A stretch of DNA of 64,000 nucleotides, from NCBI GenBank assembly GCA_947497895.1, contig CANMIL010000001.1, positions 372,001 through 436,000 of the forward strand, written 5' to 3'. Every line of letters starts with the position of its first letter. Positions within the stretch are counted from its first letter, which is position 1. This DNA comes from an uncultured Tenacibaculum sp. (lineage in GTDB: Bacteria > Bacteroidota > Bacteroidia > Flavobacteriales > Flavobacteriaceae). Made by a program: the position numbers and the translations under genes. Shown here one piece after another: positions 20,120-29,723 of the stretch. Below the pieces are notes generated by a model that had not been told where the DNA came from, did no database searches, and saw only the letters and a program-made list of their open reading frames with translations.

Positions 20120-20965
20120 TTACTCTAACAAATTTAACTTATATCTAGCATATCCCCTCATCAAAAGACTAATTTTTAATCCGTTTGATATTCTAACTCT
20201 TGACTCCATAATTTCTGAAGAAGGAACAGATTTTAATTTTCTCAATAAGCGTTTATAATACTTGTAAGCAATATACACTCCGAACTTTGCTTCAACAGGT
20301 AATTTCAATATCCCCTTGTTATATGCATACTCAAAATCTTCCTCTATTTCCTTTATGATAACTTCTTTCGATTCATTATTCAGCTCTCTTAAATTCACAT
20401 TAGGAAAATACGATCTGTTTAGTTCTTCTATATCTTCTTTTAAATCTCTTAAAAAATTCACTTTTTGAAAAGCAGACCCTAAACGCATTGCTGCATCCTT
20501 TAACTCTTGATACTTTTTCTCATCTCCTTTAACAAAAACTCGTAAACACATTAACCCTACCACATCTGCCGAACCATAGATATAGGCATCGTACTCTTCT
20601 TGAGTTTCATATTCTTTTTTTGACAAATCAGCTCTCATACTCTTCAGGAATGCTTGAACTAAATTATCTTCAATATTATACTTTTTCACAGTATGAATGA
20701 ACGAATTCAAAATTGGATTCAAGCTAATACCCTGATGAAGCCCTAAGTAATAATTTTTTTCAAATTGAAACAATAGCGCTTCCTTATCATAATCATGAAA
20801 GGTATCCACTATTTCATCAGCGAACCGAACAAAACCATAGATGTTATAGATAGCAGATCGTATTTCAGGAGCCAACATTCTCGTGGCTAAGGAAAAAGAA
20901 GTACTATACTTTTTTGTTACTAGCTTACTACAGGTATACGAAACTTGATCAAATAGTTCTTTCAT
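20120..20965 (-). CDS. crtB: Phytoene synthase
   Basis: YSTSFSLATRML, RFADEIVDTFHDYD, NFLRDLKEDIEE. Confidence 0.95.
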   Translation of the reverse strand: MKELFDQVSYTCSKLVTKKYSTSFSLATRMLAPEIRSAIYNIYGFVRFADEIVDTFHDYDKEALLFQFEKNYYLGLHQGISLNPILNSFIHTVKKYNIEDNLVQAFLKSMRADLSKKEYETQEEYDAYIYGSADVVGLMCLRVFVKGDEKKYQELKDAAMRLGSAFQKVNFLRDLKEDIEELNRSYFPNVNLRELNNESKEVIIKEIEEDFEYAYNKGILKLPVEAKFGVYIAYKYYKRLLRKLKSVPSSEIMESRVRISNGLKISLLMRGYARYKLNLLE

Positions 20966-22440
20966 TATTTGCGTGTTTTTAAGATTAGTTCTGAGGCTAC
21001 TTTTCCAGAAATCAAAGATGGAGGCACTCCTGGTCCGGGTACCGTTAATTGCCCTGTAAAGTATAAGTTGTTTACTTTCTTACTCTTTAACTTTGGTCTC
21101 AGAAAAGCTGTTTGGGTTAAAATGTTTGCCAATCCATAAGCATTCCCTTTATACGAGTTATAATCTTTAATGAAATCATTAACACAATAACTCTCTTTAA
21201 ACAGAATACTGTTCCTCACTTTTTGGTTGGTTAGTTTTTCAAGTCTTTCAATTATTATATTGAAGTATTTTTCTCGTAGCTCAGGTGTATCTTCTATCCC
21301 TGGAGCTAATGGTATTAAGAATGTTCCTGCTTCCTTACCTTCTGGGGCAAATGATTCATCTGTCATTGAAGGAAAACTTGCATAAAACAAAGGATTCTCA
21401 GGCCAACTAGGATCATCATATATTGTTACTGCATGCGTATCAAAATCGGCATCAAAAAACAACGTATGATGTTCAACATTCTTAATCTTAGAATCAAACC
21501 CAATATAAAATAATAATGATGAAGGTGCAAATATTTTTTTAGACCAATAACTTTCAGAATACTGTCTAAACTTTTGATCTAAAAGACTTTCTGTATGATG
21601 ATAATCTGCTCCACTAAGTAATAGTGACGTTTCAATTTCTTTATCGTTTACCGTAATGCTTTTTACATTGTTCTTTTGGTCTAAGTTAATTTTACTAACA
21701 TTTGCATCGGTTACAAATTTAACTCCCATTTCTTCGGCCAAACTCACCATACCCTCTATAACTTTATACATACCTCCTTTTGGATGCCAAGTTCCAAGAG
21801 AAAAGTCAGCATAATTCATAAAGTTATAAAAGGCAGGTGTATTACTCGGTTTGGCACCTAAAAAAAGAATGGGGAACTCTAGAATTTGAATTAACTTATT
21901 ACTTTTTATTTTTTTTCTTACTTGTTGTCGTATTGTAGAAAAGAACTGATTTACCCTTACGGCTGTTTTAGGTGTAACTAACTCAAGAGGTGAAACTCCA
22001 GGCTTGTATACCATATCTTTAACAGCAATATCATAATTGTCTTTTGCCGAATTCATGAAATTCATAAGGTGTTTCGAACTTCCTTTCTCTTCCTTTTCAA
22101 AAATCTCACAAATAGCTTCAAGATTATCAGGAATGGTAATACTATCACCTACACCAAAATAAACTTGGTAAGCTGGCGACAACTTTTCCAATTGATAATA
22201 ATCCGATGGTTTTCTACCGAAGTCTGCGAAAAACTTTTCGAAAACATCTGGCATCCAATACCAAGTTGGACCAATGTCGAAGGTAAAACCATTATTTAAA
22301 TATTGCCTTGCTCTTCCGCCTACTGTATTATTTTTTTCATAAACAGTAACATCATATCCATACTTGGCCATATAACAAGCCGCAGATAATGAGGAAAAAC
22401 CAGAACCGATAATTGATATTTTATTTTTTTGTTTAATCAT
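20965..22440 (-). CDS. crtI: Phytoene desaturase
   Basis: ISIIGSGFSSLSAACYMAKYGYDVTVYEKN, GPGVPPSLISGKVASELI. Confidence 0.95.
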   Translation of the reverse strand: MIKQKNKISIIGSGFSSLSAACYMAKYGYDVTVYEKNNTVGGRARQYLNNGFTFDIGPTWYWMPDVFEKFFADFGRKPSDYYQLEKLSPAYQVYFGVGDSITIPDNLEAICEIFEKEEKGSSKHLMNFMNSAKDNYDIAVKDMVYKPGVSPLELVTPKTAVRVNQFFSTIRQQVRKKIKSNKLIQILEFPILFLGAKPSNTPAFYNFMNYADFSLGTWHPKGGMYKVIEGMVSLAEEMGVKFVTDANVSKINLDQKNNVKSITVNDKEIETSLLLSGADYHHTESLLDQKFRQYSESYWSKKIFAPSSLLFYIGFDSKIKNVEHHTLFFDADFDTHAVTIYDDPSWPENPLFYASFPSMTDESFAPEGKEAGTFLIPLAPGIEDTPELREKYFNIIIERLEKLTNQKVRNSILFKESYCVNDFIKDYNSYKGNAYGLANILTQTAFLRPKLKSKKVNNLYFTGQLTVPGPGVPPSLISGKVASELILKTRK

Positions 22441-22451
22441 ACATCTACAAA

Positions 22452-22530
22452 GTTAAACAAAATTATAATAGATCTGAAAAAAGCTTCTAAAATTTCTGTT
22501 AATTTTTTCTTTAGATTAATTAAACAGAAT
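22452..22530. promoter_or_regulatory. Candidate crtI operator region: exact GTTAAACAAAAT (22452-22463) plus imperfect inverted repeat ttctgttaatt...aattaaacagaa (22494-22530)
   Basis: Located between merR stop and crtI start; 12-mer identical to both arms of the 9469-9506 inverted repeat. Confidence 0.5.
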
Positions 22531-22548
22531 AGAAATCAAGATGAAAGT

Positions 22549-23466
22549 TTACATCTGATCAAGAAATTTTATAACCGATGGAAAGGCAGAAATATCAGAT
22601 TCGAAATTACTCAAATCAATAGACATCGCTCTATTTCCAAGACTCACGAATTTATGATTCGTATTTTTAAGCACATTATCTACTTCTTCAAAATATCCTA
22701 ATAACTTATCGTCATATGGTTTCACAGTCATGGAATTAACAAAACACACATCACTCTCACTATCAAAGAAATAAGTTAAGTTATTTAAAGGTAAACTTTG
22801 ACCTAAGTATATTGTATGGTAACCTCTCAAGGCTAACTCATAATTTAAATACAGTAAACCAATTTCATGGATTTCTCCATCGGGTAAAAACAATACAAAC
22901 GTAAGATCTTTATTGTTTGCAGTGTATTCCAGCTTTTCTGTATTCAACTGAATTTTTTGAATAATTAAATTAGAAATAAAATGTTCATGGGCAGGCATTA
23001 AAGTGTCCGTTTGCCATAACATTCCAATATGCTCTAAGAAAGGAACAAAAACATCTTTAAATATTTCACGAAAGGTCTTCTTATGCAATAATTTATTATA
23101 AGTATTATTAAATAAAACCTTATCAAACTGAAACATTGATAACTTAAACGAGTTAATAGCTTCATCACTTGCCGCTAATTTAAATGACAATTCACGTGCT
23201 GTCACTTTAATTTGCTCTGGTGACATATCAGCTATCTTCGAAATTTTATAGTTATGTTTATTCAACAAAACTACGTTCAACAGCTTTGTCAGGCTGTCCG
23301 AAGAATAATATCTAATATTGGTATCTGTACGTTTAGGCTCAAGTAAACGATACCTTTTTTCCCATATTCTTATGGTATGCGCCTTGATACCCGAAATATT
23401 TTCCAGGTCTTTAATCGTGAAGGTCGTCTTAATATTGTTCAATATTTGAGTCTTTTTATTAAACAA
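22549..23466 (-). CDS. MerR-family regulator with cobalamin-binding domain (CarH/LitR-like)
   Basis: MerR HTH FTIKDLENISGIKAHTIRIWEKRY; Wx9EH motif LWQTDTLMPAHEH; ExHxxG motif GEIHEIG. Start is a TTG that coincides with a TACCTTTG promoter-like box, so the exact start is uncertain. Confidence 0.9.
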   Translation of the reverse strand: MFNKKTQILNNIKTTFTIKDLENISGIKAHTIRIWEKRYRLLEPKRTDTNIRYYSSDSLTKLLNVVLLNKHNYKISKIADMSPEQIKVTARELSFKLAASDEAINSFKLSMFQFDKVLFNNTYNKLLHKKTFREIFKDVFVPFLEHIGMLWQTDTLMPAHEHFISNLIIQKIQLNTEKLEYTANNKDLTFVLFLPDGEIHEIGLLYLNYELALRGYHTIYLGQSLPLNNLTYFFDSESDVCFVNSMTVKPYDDKLLGYFEEVDNVLKNTNHKFVSLGNRAMSIDLSNFESDISAFPSVIKFLDQM

Positions 23467-23486
23467 AGGTACAATATTTTTTTTAA

Positions 23487-26066
23487 TTACTTTAAAAATA
23501 GTCTTAGTACAATATTCGGTGTAAAGCCGAGAGATAGATTATCTACTGGTCGAACTTTAAATTGAGAATTTTCAGAAATAACTGTATGTCTACGATCGAG
23601 TATGTTGGTTCGATCATAAATATTCAATAAAGAAACTCCAATCCTTCCCTTCCATCTTTTGTATTTATCGAAACTAAAATCATACGATGAAGAAATATCA
23701 ACTCTGTGATAATCTGGTAATCGATATGCATTTAATTCTCCTATAACAACAGCGCCATTTTCCTGAACATTATCAACAACACTATACGGTGTTCCTGTTT
23801 TATACAACCAAGCCAGTGACAAGCTTAAATTACCGAACTTTAAATTATGTGCCCATTGAAAACTATTTGTTATATCAAAATTACTAGGAAAAGGTCTTCC
23901 TTCGTTTGCTCCTTCAAAAGTATATGTTGATTTCGCATAACTGTAATTTATCCAAGAATCGTATTTTCCAAAACTCTTTTTTAATAAAATATCAACACCT
24001 TCAACATCACCTGTTCCCTCCAAAAGGTTTTGCACACTCCCTACAGTACCACGAGTATACGATGAGATACCTAGACTATGTTTTTTATAAAAATCAATAT
24101 CAAAAATGGTTTTATCCGATTTATAAATTGCTCCAAGCGTATATTGATGATTTCTTAAAATTGGTAACTCCTCATTATCTATCAATAACCAAATTTGATC
24201 CTCCAACCCAAAATCGGATGTATGGTTCTCTAAAAGCTGATTTATTACCTGTTGTTTAAACTCATACGAAGTCTTTATATGCCATTTTGGTAAAATTTGT
24301 TGCTCCACATGTAATCTAGGCGCAAAGTAGCCCTTATCGGCTAAGGAGAAGTAATTCGCTCTAAGTCCTAAATTTAAAACTGTTTTATTTTTGTTATTGT
24401 AAGCATAGTTAAAAAACAAGGAATGCGTATTATTATCCTCTGTATCGCCGAGCCTATAAAATATACCATTTCCCAGAGTAGATTGACGTTGAATTTGATA
24501 ACTAATTCTATTATTCACTAATTCGTAACCAGTCAAAAATGAGGTTCTTTCATCTGTTTTAGTTTCAACTGTTGTTTTAAAACCAAAATCTTGAATAAAG
24601 TTTGTTTTTAACGCCTTTTGAGTATAAGGTTCATCATAATTGAACTCTCCTTCATAATTATATGAAAAATCGTACTCCGACGAATATATACTGGTTCTCT
24701 GTACTGTATTATCGCTCCAGTCATGATCCCACTTCAAACGCCATCCAGTATTTCTTATATTTAAGTAATCTCTTGTTATATAAGCATCGTTATTTATCGT
24801 ATTAAAAAAGTAACTCAATTTATTTCGTACTCTTAAATAATTGAATGTTAAAACATCTCTATGAGATAAATCATAGGTAATTTTCCCATTAAAATCGAAA
24901 AAATAGAAGTTATTTTCGTTTTCAAAGGTACTCCCTATAAATGCCTCGTTACTCGCTATAACTGAATTTTGAAAAACTTTTTCTGAAAAATTATTAAAAG
25001 TTGGAGTTTCAAATATGTCCGATAGTGACCTTCGCCCCGATAACACTATTCCCAGCTTTTTTCCTAGAGGAACATTTACAAAAGCATCGAAATGAGTCAT
25101 GTTTACTCCTAAACCTCCTTGTATTTTATTTGGTATTTGTTTTTTTGTTTCTATATCAACTACGCCTGATATGTGATTACCATATTCAGAACTTGTTCCG
25201 CTCTTATATATTTTAACATCACTAATAATATAAGGATTGAATGCCGAAATCATTCCAAATAAATGAGAAGAGTTATACATTTTAATTCCATCGAACAAAA
25301 TTAAATTTTGTTCAGGTGTACCTCCCCTAATAAAAAGATCCGAAGCCGTTTCACTAGCGCTATTAATTCCTGGTAAAAATTGTATGGTTTGAAGTACATC
25401 AGGCTCTGTTAATCCTGAAATGGCGCCAAGTTTTTGTGGTGAAATAACTATTGCCCCATCGGATTGTTTATCAATTCCTCCTGACAAGTAATCGGAAACG
25501 AGCACCTCCTCTAAAACTGTAATTTCTTTCTTTAGAAGAACATCCACGCATTTATTCTTTTCAAAAAAACTACAAGGAATTATTTTAGATTCATATCCCA
25601 CATAGGAAATACTGATAGAATCCGATTCTATAGTATTATTTAAACCGAAAAATCCTCTTGAATTGGAACTGACTCCTCTTTTTAGCCTTTTTACTAGAAC
25701 ATTGGCTCCTTCTATTACTTTTCTATCTTTTTCATCAAAAATATACCCACAAATCTTATAATCGTTCTTCAAATTATATTCAGAAACGATAATATAGCGC
25801 TCCTTTACAATTTCAAACTTTAAAGAAGTTTCTTCTCGCAACTTATTCAAAACAACCGAAATTTCCTTGTTTGAATTATCAGTTTTCACATATTTATTTT
25901 GAATAACTAGATCACTATAAGAAAACTTAACTTTATGAACAGATTCTACTTTTAACAAGTAGTCTCTCAACAAAAAAGTCTTCTTAGAGTTATCCTCCTG
26001 CGCAAATACTTGGTTTACAAATGAGCTAAGAAAATATAATATTAGAACATAAAGTTTAAATTTCAT
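23487..26066 (-). CDS. TonB-dependent receptor with N-terminal STN and carboxypeptidase-like domains
   Basis: STN-like VHKVKFSYSDLVIQNKYV, ICGYIFDEKDRKVIEGANVLVKR, plug FLPGINSASETASDLFIRGGTPEQNLILFDGIKMYNSSHLFG. Confidence 0.92.
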   Translation of the reverse strand: MKFKLYVLILYFLSSFVNQVFAQEDNSKKTFLLRDYLLKVESVHKVKFSYSDLVIQNKYVKTDNSNKEISVVLNKLREETSLKFEIVKERYIIVSEYNLKNDYKICGYIFDEKDRKVIEGANVLVKRLKRGVSSNSRGFFGLNNTIESDSISISYVGYESKIIPCSFFEKNKCVDVLLKKEITVLEEVLVSDYLSGGIDKQSDGAIVISPQKLGAISGLTEPDVLQTIQFLPGINSASETASDLFIRGGTPEQNLILFDGIKMYNSSHLFGMISAFNPYIISDVKIYKSGTSSEYGNHISGVVDIETKKQIPNKIQGGLGVNMTHFDAFVNVPLGKKLGIVLSGRRSLSDIFETPTFNNFSEKVFQNSVIASNEAFIGSTFENENNFYFFDFNGKITYDLSHRDVLTFNYLRVRNKLSYFFNTINNDAYITRDYLNIRNTGWRLKWDHDWSDNTVQRTSIYSSEYDFSYNYEGEFNYDEPYTQKALKTNFIQDFGFKTTVETKTDERTSFLTGYELVNNRISYQIQRQSTLGNGIFYRLGDTEDNNTHSLFFNYAYNNKNKTVLNLGLRANYFSLADKGYFAPRLHVEQQILPKWHIKTSYEFKQQVINQLLENHTSDFGLEDQIWLLIDNEELPILRNHQYTLGAIYKSDKTIFDIDFYKKHSLGISSYTRGTVGSVQNLLEGTGDVEGVDILLKKSFGKYDSWINYSYAKSTYTFEGANEGRPFPSNFDITNSFQWAHNLKFGNLSLSLAWLYKTGTPYSVVDNVQENGAVVIGELNAYRLPDYHRVDISSSYDFSFDKYKRWKGRIGVSLLNIYDRTNILDRRHTVISENSQFKVRPVDNLSLGFTPNIVLRLFLK

Positions 26067-26969
26067 TTATTGCTTTAGTAAGGTGACTGTATTTTCACCT
26101 GTAAAAATAACATCTATTTTCATAGGTTCAAAAACAGTTTTTAAAGCAACCTTCAAATCGCTATGTGTATAGCCACCTGTAAATTTTTGTTCTAAATTTA
26201 TTTGATCAGATTTCACCTTTATACCATACTGGTTTTCAATAGAATAAACCACATACCTTAAAGCAATACTTTGAAATGAGCTTTCTCCATTTTTCCATAG
26301 TGGTTCTTCATTAGATATTGTCCAATTTTCAGTAGCTCCGTTTTTAAAACTCCTGCTCGCCTTTCCTTTCGTTAAAATATTCTCTTCATTTCCTGATACA
26401 ACACTTACTTTACCTTCAAAACATTTAACTTCTACATAATCATTCGAAGTTTGCACATCAAATTGAGTTCCTAGAACACTAACATTCCCTAAATCAGTAA
26501 TTACGCTAAACCTTTTTCCTTTTTTAACTTTGAAAAAGGCTTCTCCTTTTAAAATTACCTCTCTTTTCTCATTCCAATTCTTATCATCAAAACTAATTGA
26601 TGCCTTTGAATTTAAATAAACTTGAGAGCTATCAGGTAGCATTACAGCCATTTGTTCTCCATATCCAGTTGTATAGTTAACTGAATTGTCAATAAAAAAT
26701 ATAAATCCGATAATTAAAGCTATTGAAGCAGCTGCAAAATATTTCCAATTTAATTTTACCACTTTTGATTTCTTCTCTTCAATACGCTCATTTAATTTCG
26801 CATAAACTTTATCAGAATTAAATTCAGGCTTTTCAAAATCAGCAGAAACCTCCATTATCTTTTTACATATGGCATAATCAGAGGTTTTCTGAAATTCATT
26901 CAGCTCACTCTCTGTAAGTTCATTATTTAACCACCTCTGTAAGAAGGCTTCATCTATTCTTTTATTCAT
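26067..26969 (-). CDS. FecR-family anti-sigma factor
   Basis: TGYGEQMAVMLPDSSQVYLNSKASISF, GEAFFKVKKGKRFSVITDLGNVSVLGTQFDV. Confidence 0.93.
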   Translation of the reverse strand: MNKRIDEAFLQRWLNNELTESELNEFQKTSDYAICKKIMEVSADFEKPEFNSDKVYAKLNERIEEKKSKVVKLNWKYFAAASIALIIGFIFFIDNSVNYTTGYGEQMAVMLPDSSQVYLNSKASISFDDKNWNEKREVILKGEAFFKVKKGKRFSVITDLGNVSVLGTQFDVQTSNDYVEVKCFEGKVSVVSGNEENILTKGKASRSFKNGATENWTISNEEPLWKNGESSFQSIALRYVVYSIENQYGIKVKSDQINLEQKFTGGYTHSDLKVALKTVFEPMKIDVIFTGENTVTLLKQ

Positions 26970-27012
26970 TTCTCGTTTTTCTATGTGTATAACAAATAAA
27001 CCTCATGCAACC

Positions 27013-27528
27013 CTACCTAAAATTTGCCCCTAATCGATCTCTAAGGCTTTTTAAAGCTAGTGACATTCTTTTCTCAACTGCTTTTACAGAAAGTCCAAGT
27101 ATGTCTGCAATTTCTCTATATTTCTTCTTATCAATCCTATTCATTAAAAACACCTCTCTTTGCTTGGGAGGCAACTCTGCAATTGCATCTTTTAATTTTT
27201 TAAGAAATTGTTGTTCTTCTAAAATAAATTCGGGGGTTTCGTTTGTATACTCTTTTTTATTTTCAGAGGCATGCTTTAACACAATTTTTTTATGAGCCAC
27301 ATGGTTCAAAAACATATTATTGGCTACTGTAAATAAAAAAGATTTCGCCTTTTCTAAAACTACTTTAGCGCAATTTTCCCATAGCTTTATAAATGATTCT
27401 TGAACAAAATCCTCTGCGAGGTCTCTATCAGCACATTTATAGTACATAAAATTATATAAAGACTGCGATTGATCTTCATACAATTTGTTAAAGGTTTTCT
27501 TTTGGCAAATGTTCTTTTCGGTTTTCAT
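27013..27528 (-). CDS. ECF-type RNA polymerase sigma factor (FecI-like)
   Basis: DLAEDFVQESFIKLWEN, LPPKQREVFLMNRIDKKKYREIADILGLSVKAVEKRMSLALKSLR. Confidence 0.94.
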   Translation of the reverse strand: MKTEKNICQKKTFNKLYEDQSQSLYNFMYYKCADRDLAEDFVQESFIKLWENCAKVVLEKAKSFLFTVANNMFLNHVAHKKIVLKHASENKKEYTNETPEFILEEQQFLKKLKDAIAELPPKQREVFLMNRIDKKKYREIADILGLSVKAVEKRMSLALKSLRDRLGANFR

Positions 27529-27710
27529 TACAGCAAACTTAAGATTTTTTAAAAAAATGGTAGGGTATTTTTATTTTTATTTGTTTAACACATGATTAAT
27601 TAAATAAAGGTGCTATTAGCCATACCCTACCACCCTTCTAACTTACTAATAGCACCACTTTAATTAATGATTATTTTACCTCTCATAAAAAAGATTCTTT
27701 TTACTTATTG

Positions 27711-27718
27711 TACCTTTG
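27711..27718 (+). promoter_or_regulatory. Bacteroidetes-type -7 element TACCTTTG immediately upstream of MFS start
   Basis: TAnnTTTG consensus; same ATTGTACCTTTG 12-mer occurs at the merR start. Confidence 0.45.
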
Positions 27719-27722
27719 CCCG

Positions 27723-28922
27723 ATGCAAAATTCAAAAAATCAGTCTAGGTTAGAATTCATCGTTTTAATGGCATCCTTAATGTCATTAGTTGCTTTGTCA
27801 ATTGATGCACTACTTCCTGCTCTTGAAAATATTGGTAATTCAATACAAATCACAGACTCAAAAGACAACCAGCTCTTAGTTACTATGATTTTTTTAGGAC
27901 TTGGTTTTGGACAGTTAATCGCTGGGCCAATTTCAGATAGTATTGGTAGGAAACCTGTTATTTATATTGGTTTTATTCTCTTTGTTCTTGCCAGTTTTCT
28001 ATGTGTAGTGGCAAATAATTTAGAGACTATGATAGTGGGTAGAATACTTCAAGGAATCGGCCTTTCGGCACCAAGAACGATAAGTATTGCCATGGTAAGA
28101 GATACGTTTAGCGGGAATTACATGGCAAAAATAATGTCTTTTATCGTTGTAATTTTTATTCTAGTTCCCGTTATTGCACCTTCTATCGGTAAAATTCTTT
28201 TAGACCTGTATGGTTGGAAATCGATTTTCCATAGCCAGCTTATTTTTGGGGTTTTAGTAATGATTTGGCTCTGGAAAAGACAGCCCGAAACTTTAAAAGA
28301 AGATCATAAAACACCTTTATCATCTCAATTATTTATCAACGGATTCAAGGAGTTCATGAAATATAAACAAGCAATCATTTTCACTTTGGTTTCTGGATTG
28401 ATCACTGGTTCTTTTATGGTGTATTTAAGTGCTTCACAACAAATTTTTCAAGAACAATATAACTTGGTTGATGAATTCCCATTTATTTTCGCTGGACTTG
28501 CTATTTCAGTAGGGCTGGCTACTTTTTTAAATGGAACTCTAGTCATGCGTTTCGGTATGTTTAAACTCGTGAAGTTTTTTTCTGTACTATTTGTTGTTAT
28601 ATCCATAGCATATATTTTCTTGTTTTTCGGAAAAAAGAATCCTCCTGTTGAAATTTTAGTAGGCTTCTTCTCTATTCAGTTTTTTGCTATAGGCTTTTTA
28701 TTTGGAAACTTAAGGGCACTAGCAATGCAACCCATTGGACATATCGCTGGAGTTGGTGCCGCTTTAAATGGATTTATATCTACGATTATGGCTGTTCCTA
28801 TCGCCAGTTTTATTGGTAATTGGGTAGATAAAACATCAATTCCCTTGTTTTTTGGTTTTTCCATATGTGGAATTATCACTCTTATTTTATTACAGTATGT
28901 AAAAAAATATCTTACAGTTTAA
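27723..28922 (+). CDS. MFS transporter, Bcr/CflA-like multidrug efflux
   Basis: 12-TM ORF; DALLPALENIG, GLGFGQLIAGPISDSIGRKPVIY. ATG at 27723 preferred over track TTG at 27708. Confidence 0.9.
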   Translation: MQNSKNQSRLEFIVLMASLMSLVALSIDALLPALENIGNSIQITDSKDNQLLVTMIFLGLGFGQLIAGPISDSIGRKPVIYIGFILFVLASFLCVVANNLETMIVGRILQGIGLSAPRTISIAMVRDTFSGNYMAKIMSFIVVIFILVPVIAPSIGKILLDLYGWKSIFHSQLIFGVLVMIWLWKRQPETLKEDHKTPLSSQLFINGFKEFMKYKQAIIFTLVSGLITGSFMVYLSASQQIFQEQYNLVDEFPFIFAGLAISVGLATFLNGTLVMRFGMFKLVKFFSVLFVVISIAYIFLFFGKKNPPVEILVGFFSIQFFAIGFLFGNLRALAMQPIGHIAGVGAALNGFISTIMAVPIASFIGNWVDKTSIPLFFGFSICGIITLILLQYVKKYLTV

Positions 28923-28942
28923 CGAATTAATCATTTGAAATT

Positions 28943-29638
28943 TTGAGTTTAGAAATAGTATATCAAGATGAATACATAGTTTGTGTATCAAAACCTAATA
29001 ATGTCGTTGTGCATCATGCTCGCCATTCTAGAAATGTTGTTGATGAGAAATCTCTATTACAACTACTTGAAGAACAACTAGGAGAAAAACTATACCCTGT
29101 TCATCGATTAGATCGTAAAACTTCTGGAATTATTTTGCTTACAAGAGAAACAAAGTTTGTTTCAGAGTTTCAAAAACTCTTTACAGATAATGCGATCACC
29201 AAAACATATTATGGCTTAGTTAGAGGTCATGCACCTGAAAAATTGGTGATTGATTCTCCTGTAAAAGGAAGGGATGCTAACGTACACAAAGATGCTGAGA
29301 CCTTACTCGAAACGATTCATAAAATAACTCTAGACATCCCTGTAAAACCCTATGACACTTCGAGATACAGTTTGGTTAAACTTACTCCGAAAACAGGGCG
29401 ACTCCATCAATTAAGAATTCATACAAACAAAATAAGCCATCCGCTTATTGGTGATCCAAAATATGGTGACAAAAATCATAATATCATGTATCAGGAGAAT
29501 TTTAATTGTGAAAATCTTTTTTTACATGCTAAAAACTTAGAGTTTGTCCACCCTTTTTCAAAAGAAAAACTTAGTTTATCAGTATCATTTCCTAAAGACT
29601 GGGAACTCCTTTTTGAAAAATTTCACTGGACTATTTAA
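28943..29638 (+). CDS. RluA-family pseudouridine synthase (TruC-like)
   Basis: YPVHRLDRKTSGIILLTR, LTPKTGRLHQLRIHTNKISHPLIGDPKYGD; TTG start. Confidence 0.92.
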   Translation: MSLEIVYQDEYIVCVSKPNNVVVHHARHSRNVVDEKSLLQLLEEQLGEKLYPVHRLDRKTSGIILLTRETKFVSEFQKLFTDNAITKTYYGLVRGHAPEKLVIDSPVKGRDANVHKDAETLLETIHKITLDIPVKPYDTSRYSLVKLTPKTGRLHQLRIHTNKISHPLIGDPKYGDKNHNIMYQENFNCENLFLHAKNLEFVHPFSKEKLSLSVSFPKDWELLFEKFHWTI

Positions 29639-29653
29639 GCTACATATTATTAT

Positions 29654-29693
29654 AAAATATAAAAGGTTGCCAAATGGCAACCTTTTATATTTT
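29654..29693. terminator. Bidirectional intrinsic terminator between convergent genes
   Basis: Perfect 18-bp stem aaaatataaaaggttgcc / ggcaaccttttatatttt with AAAT loop. Confidence 0.9.
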
Positions 29694-29723
29694 GTTTCGA
29701 TTTTAGTCTAAGTACATTTGCTA

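Noticed and set aside
27580-27589. tttgtttaac in the sigma/MFS intergenic region as another MerR operator
   Set aside because: Only a 10-bp AT-rich partial match, not paired with a second arm.
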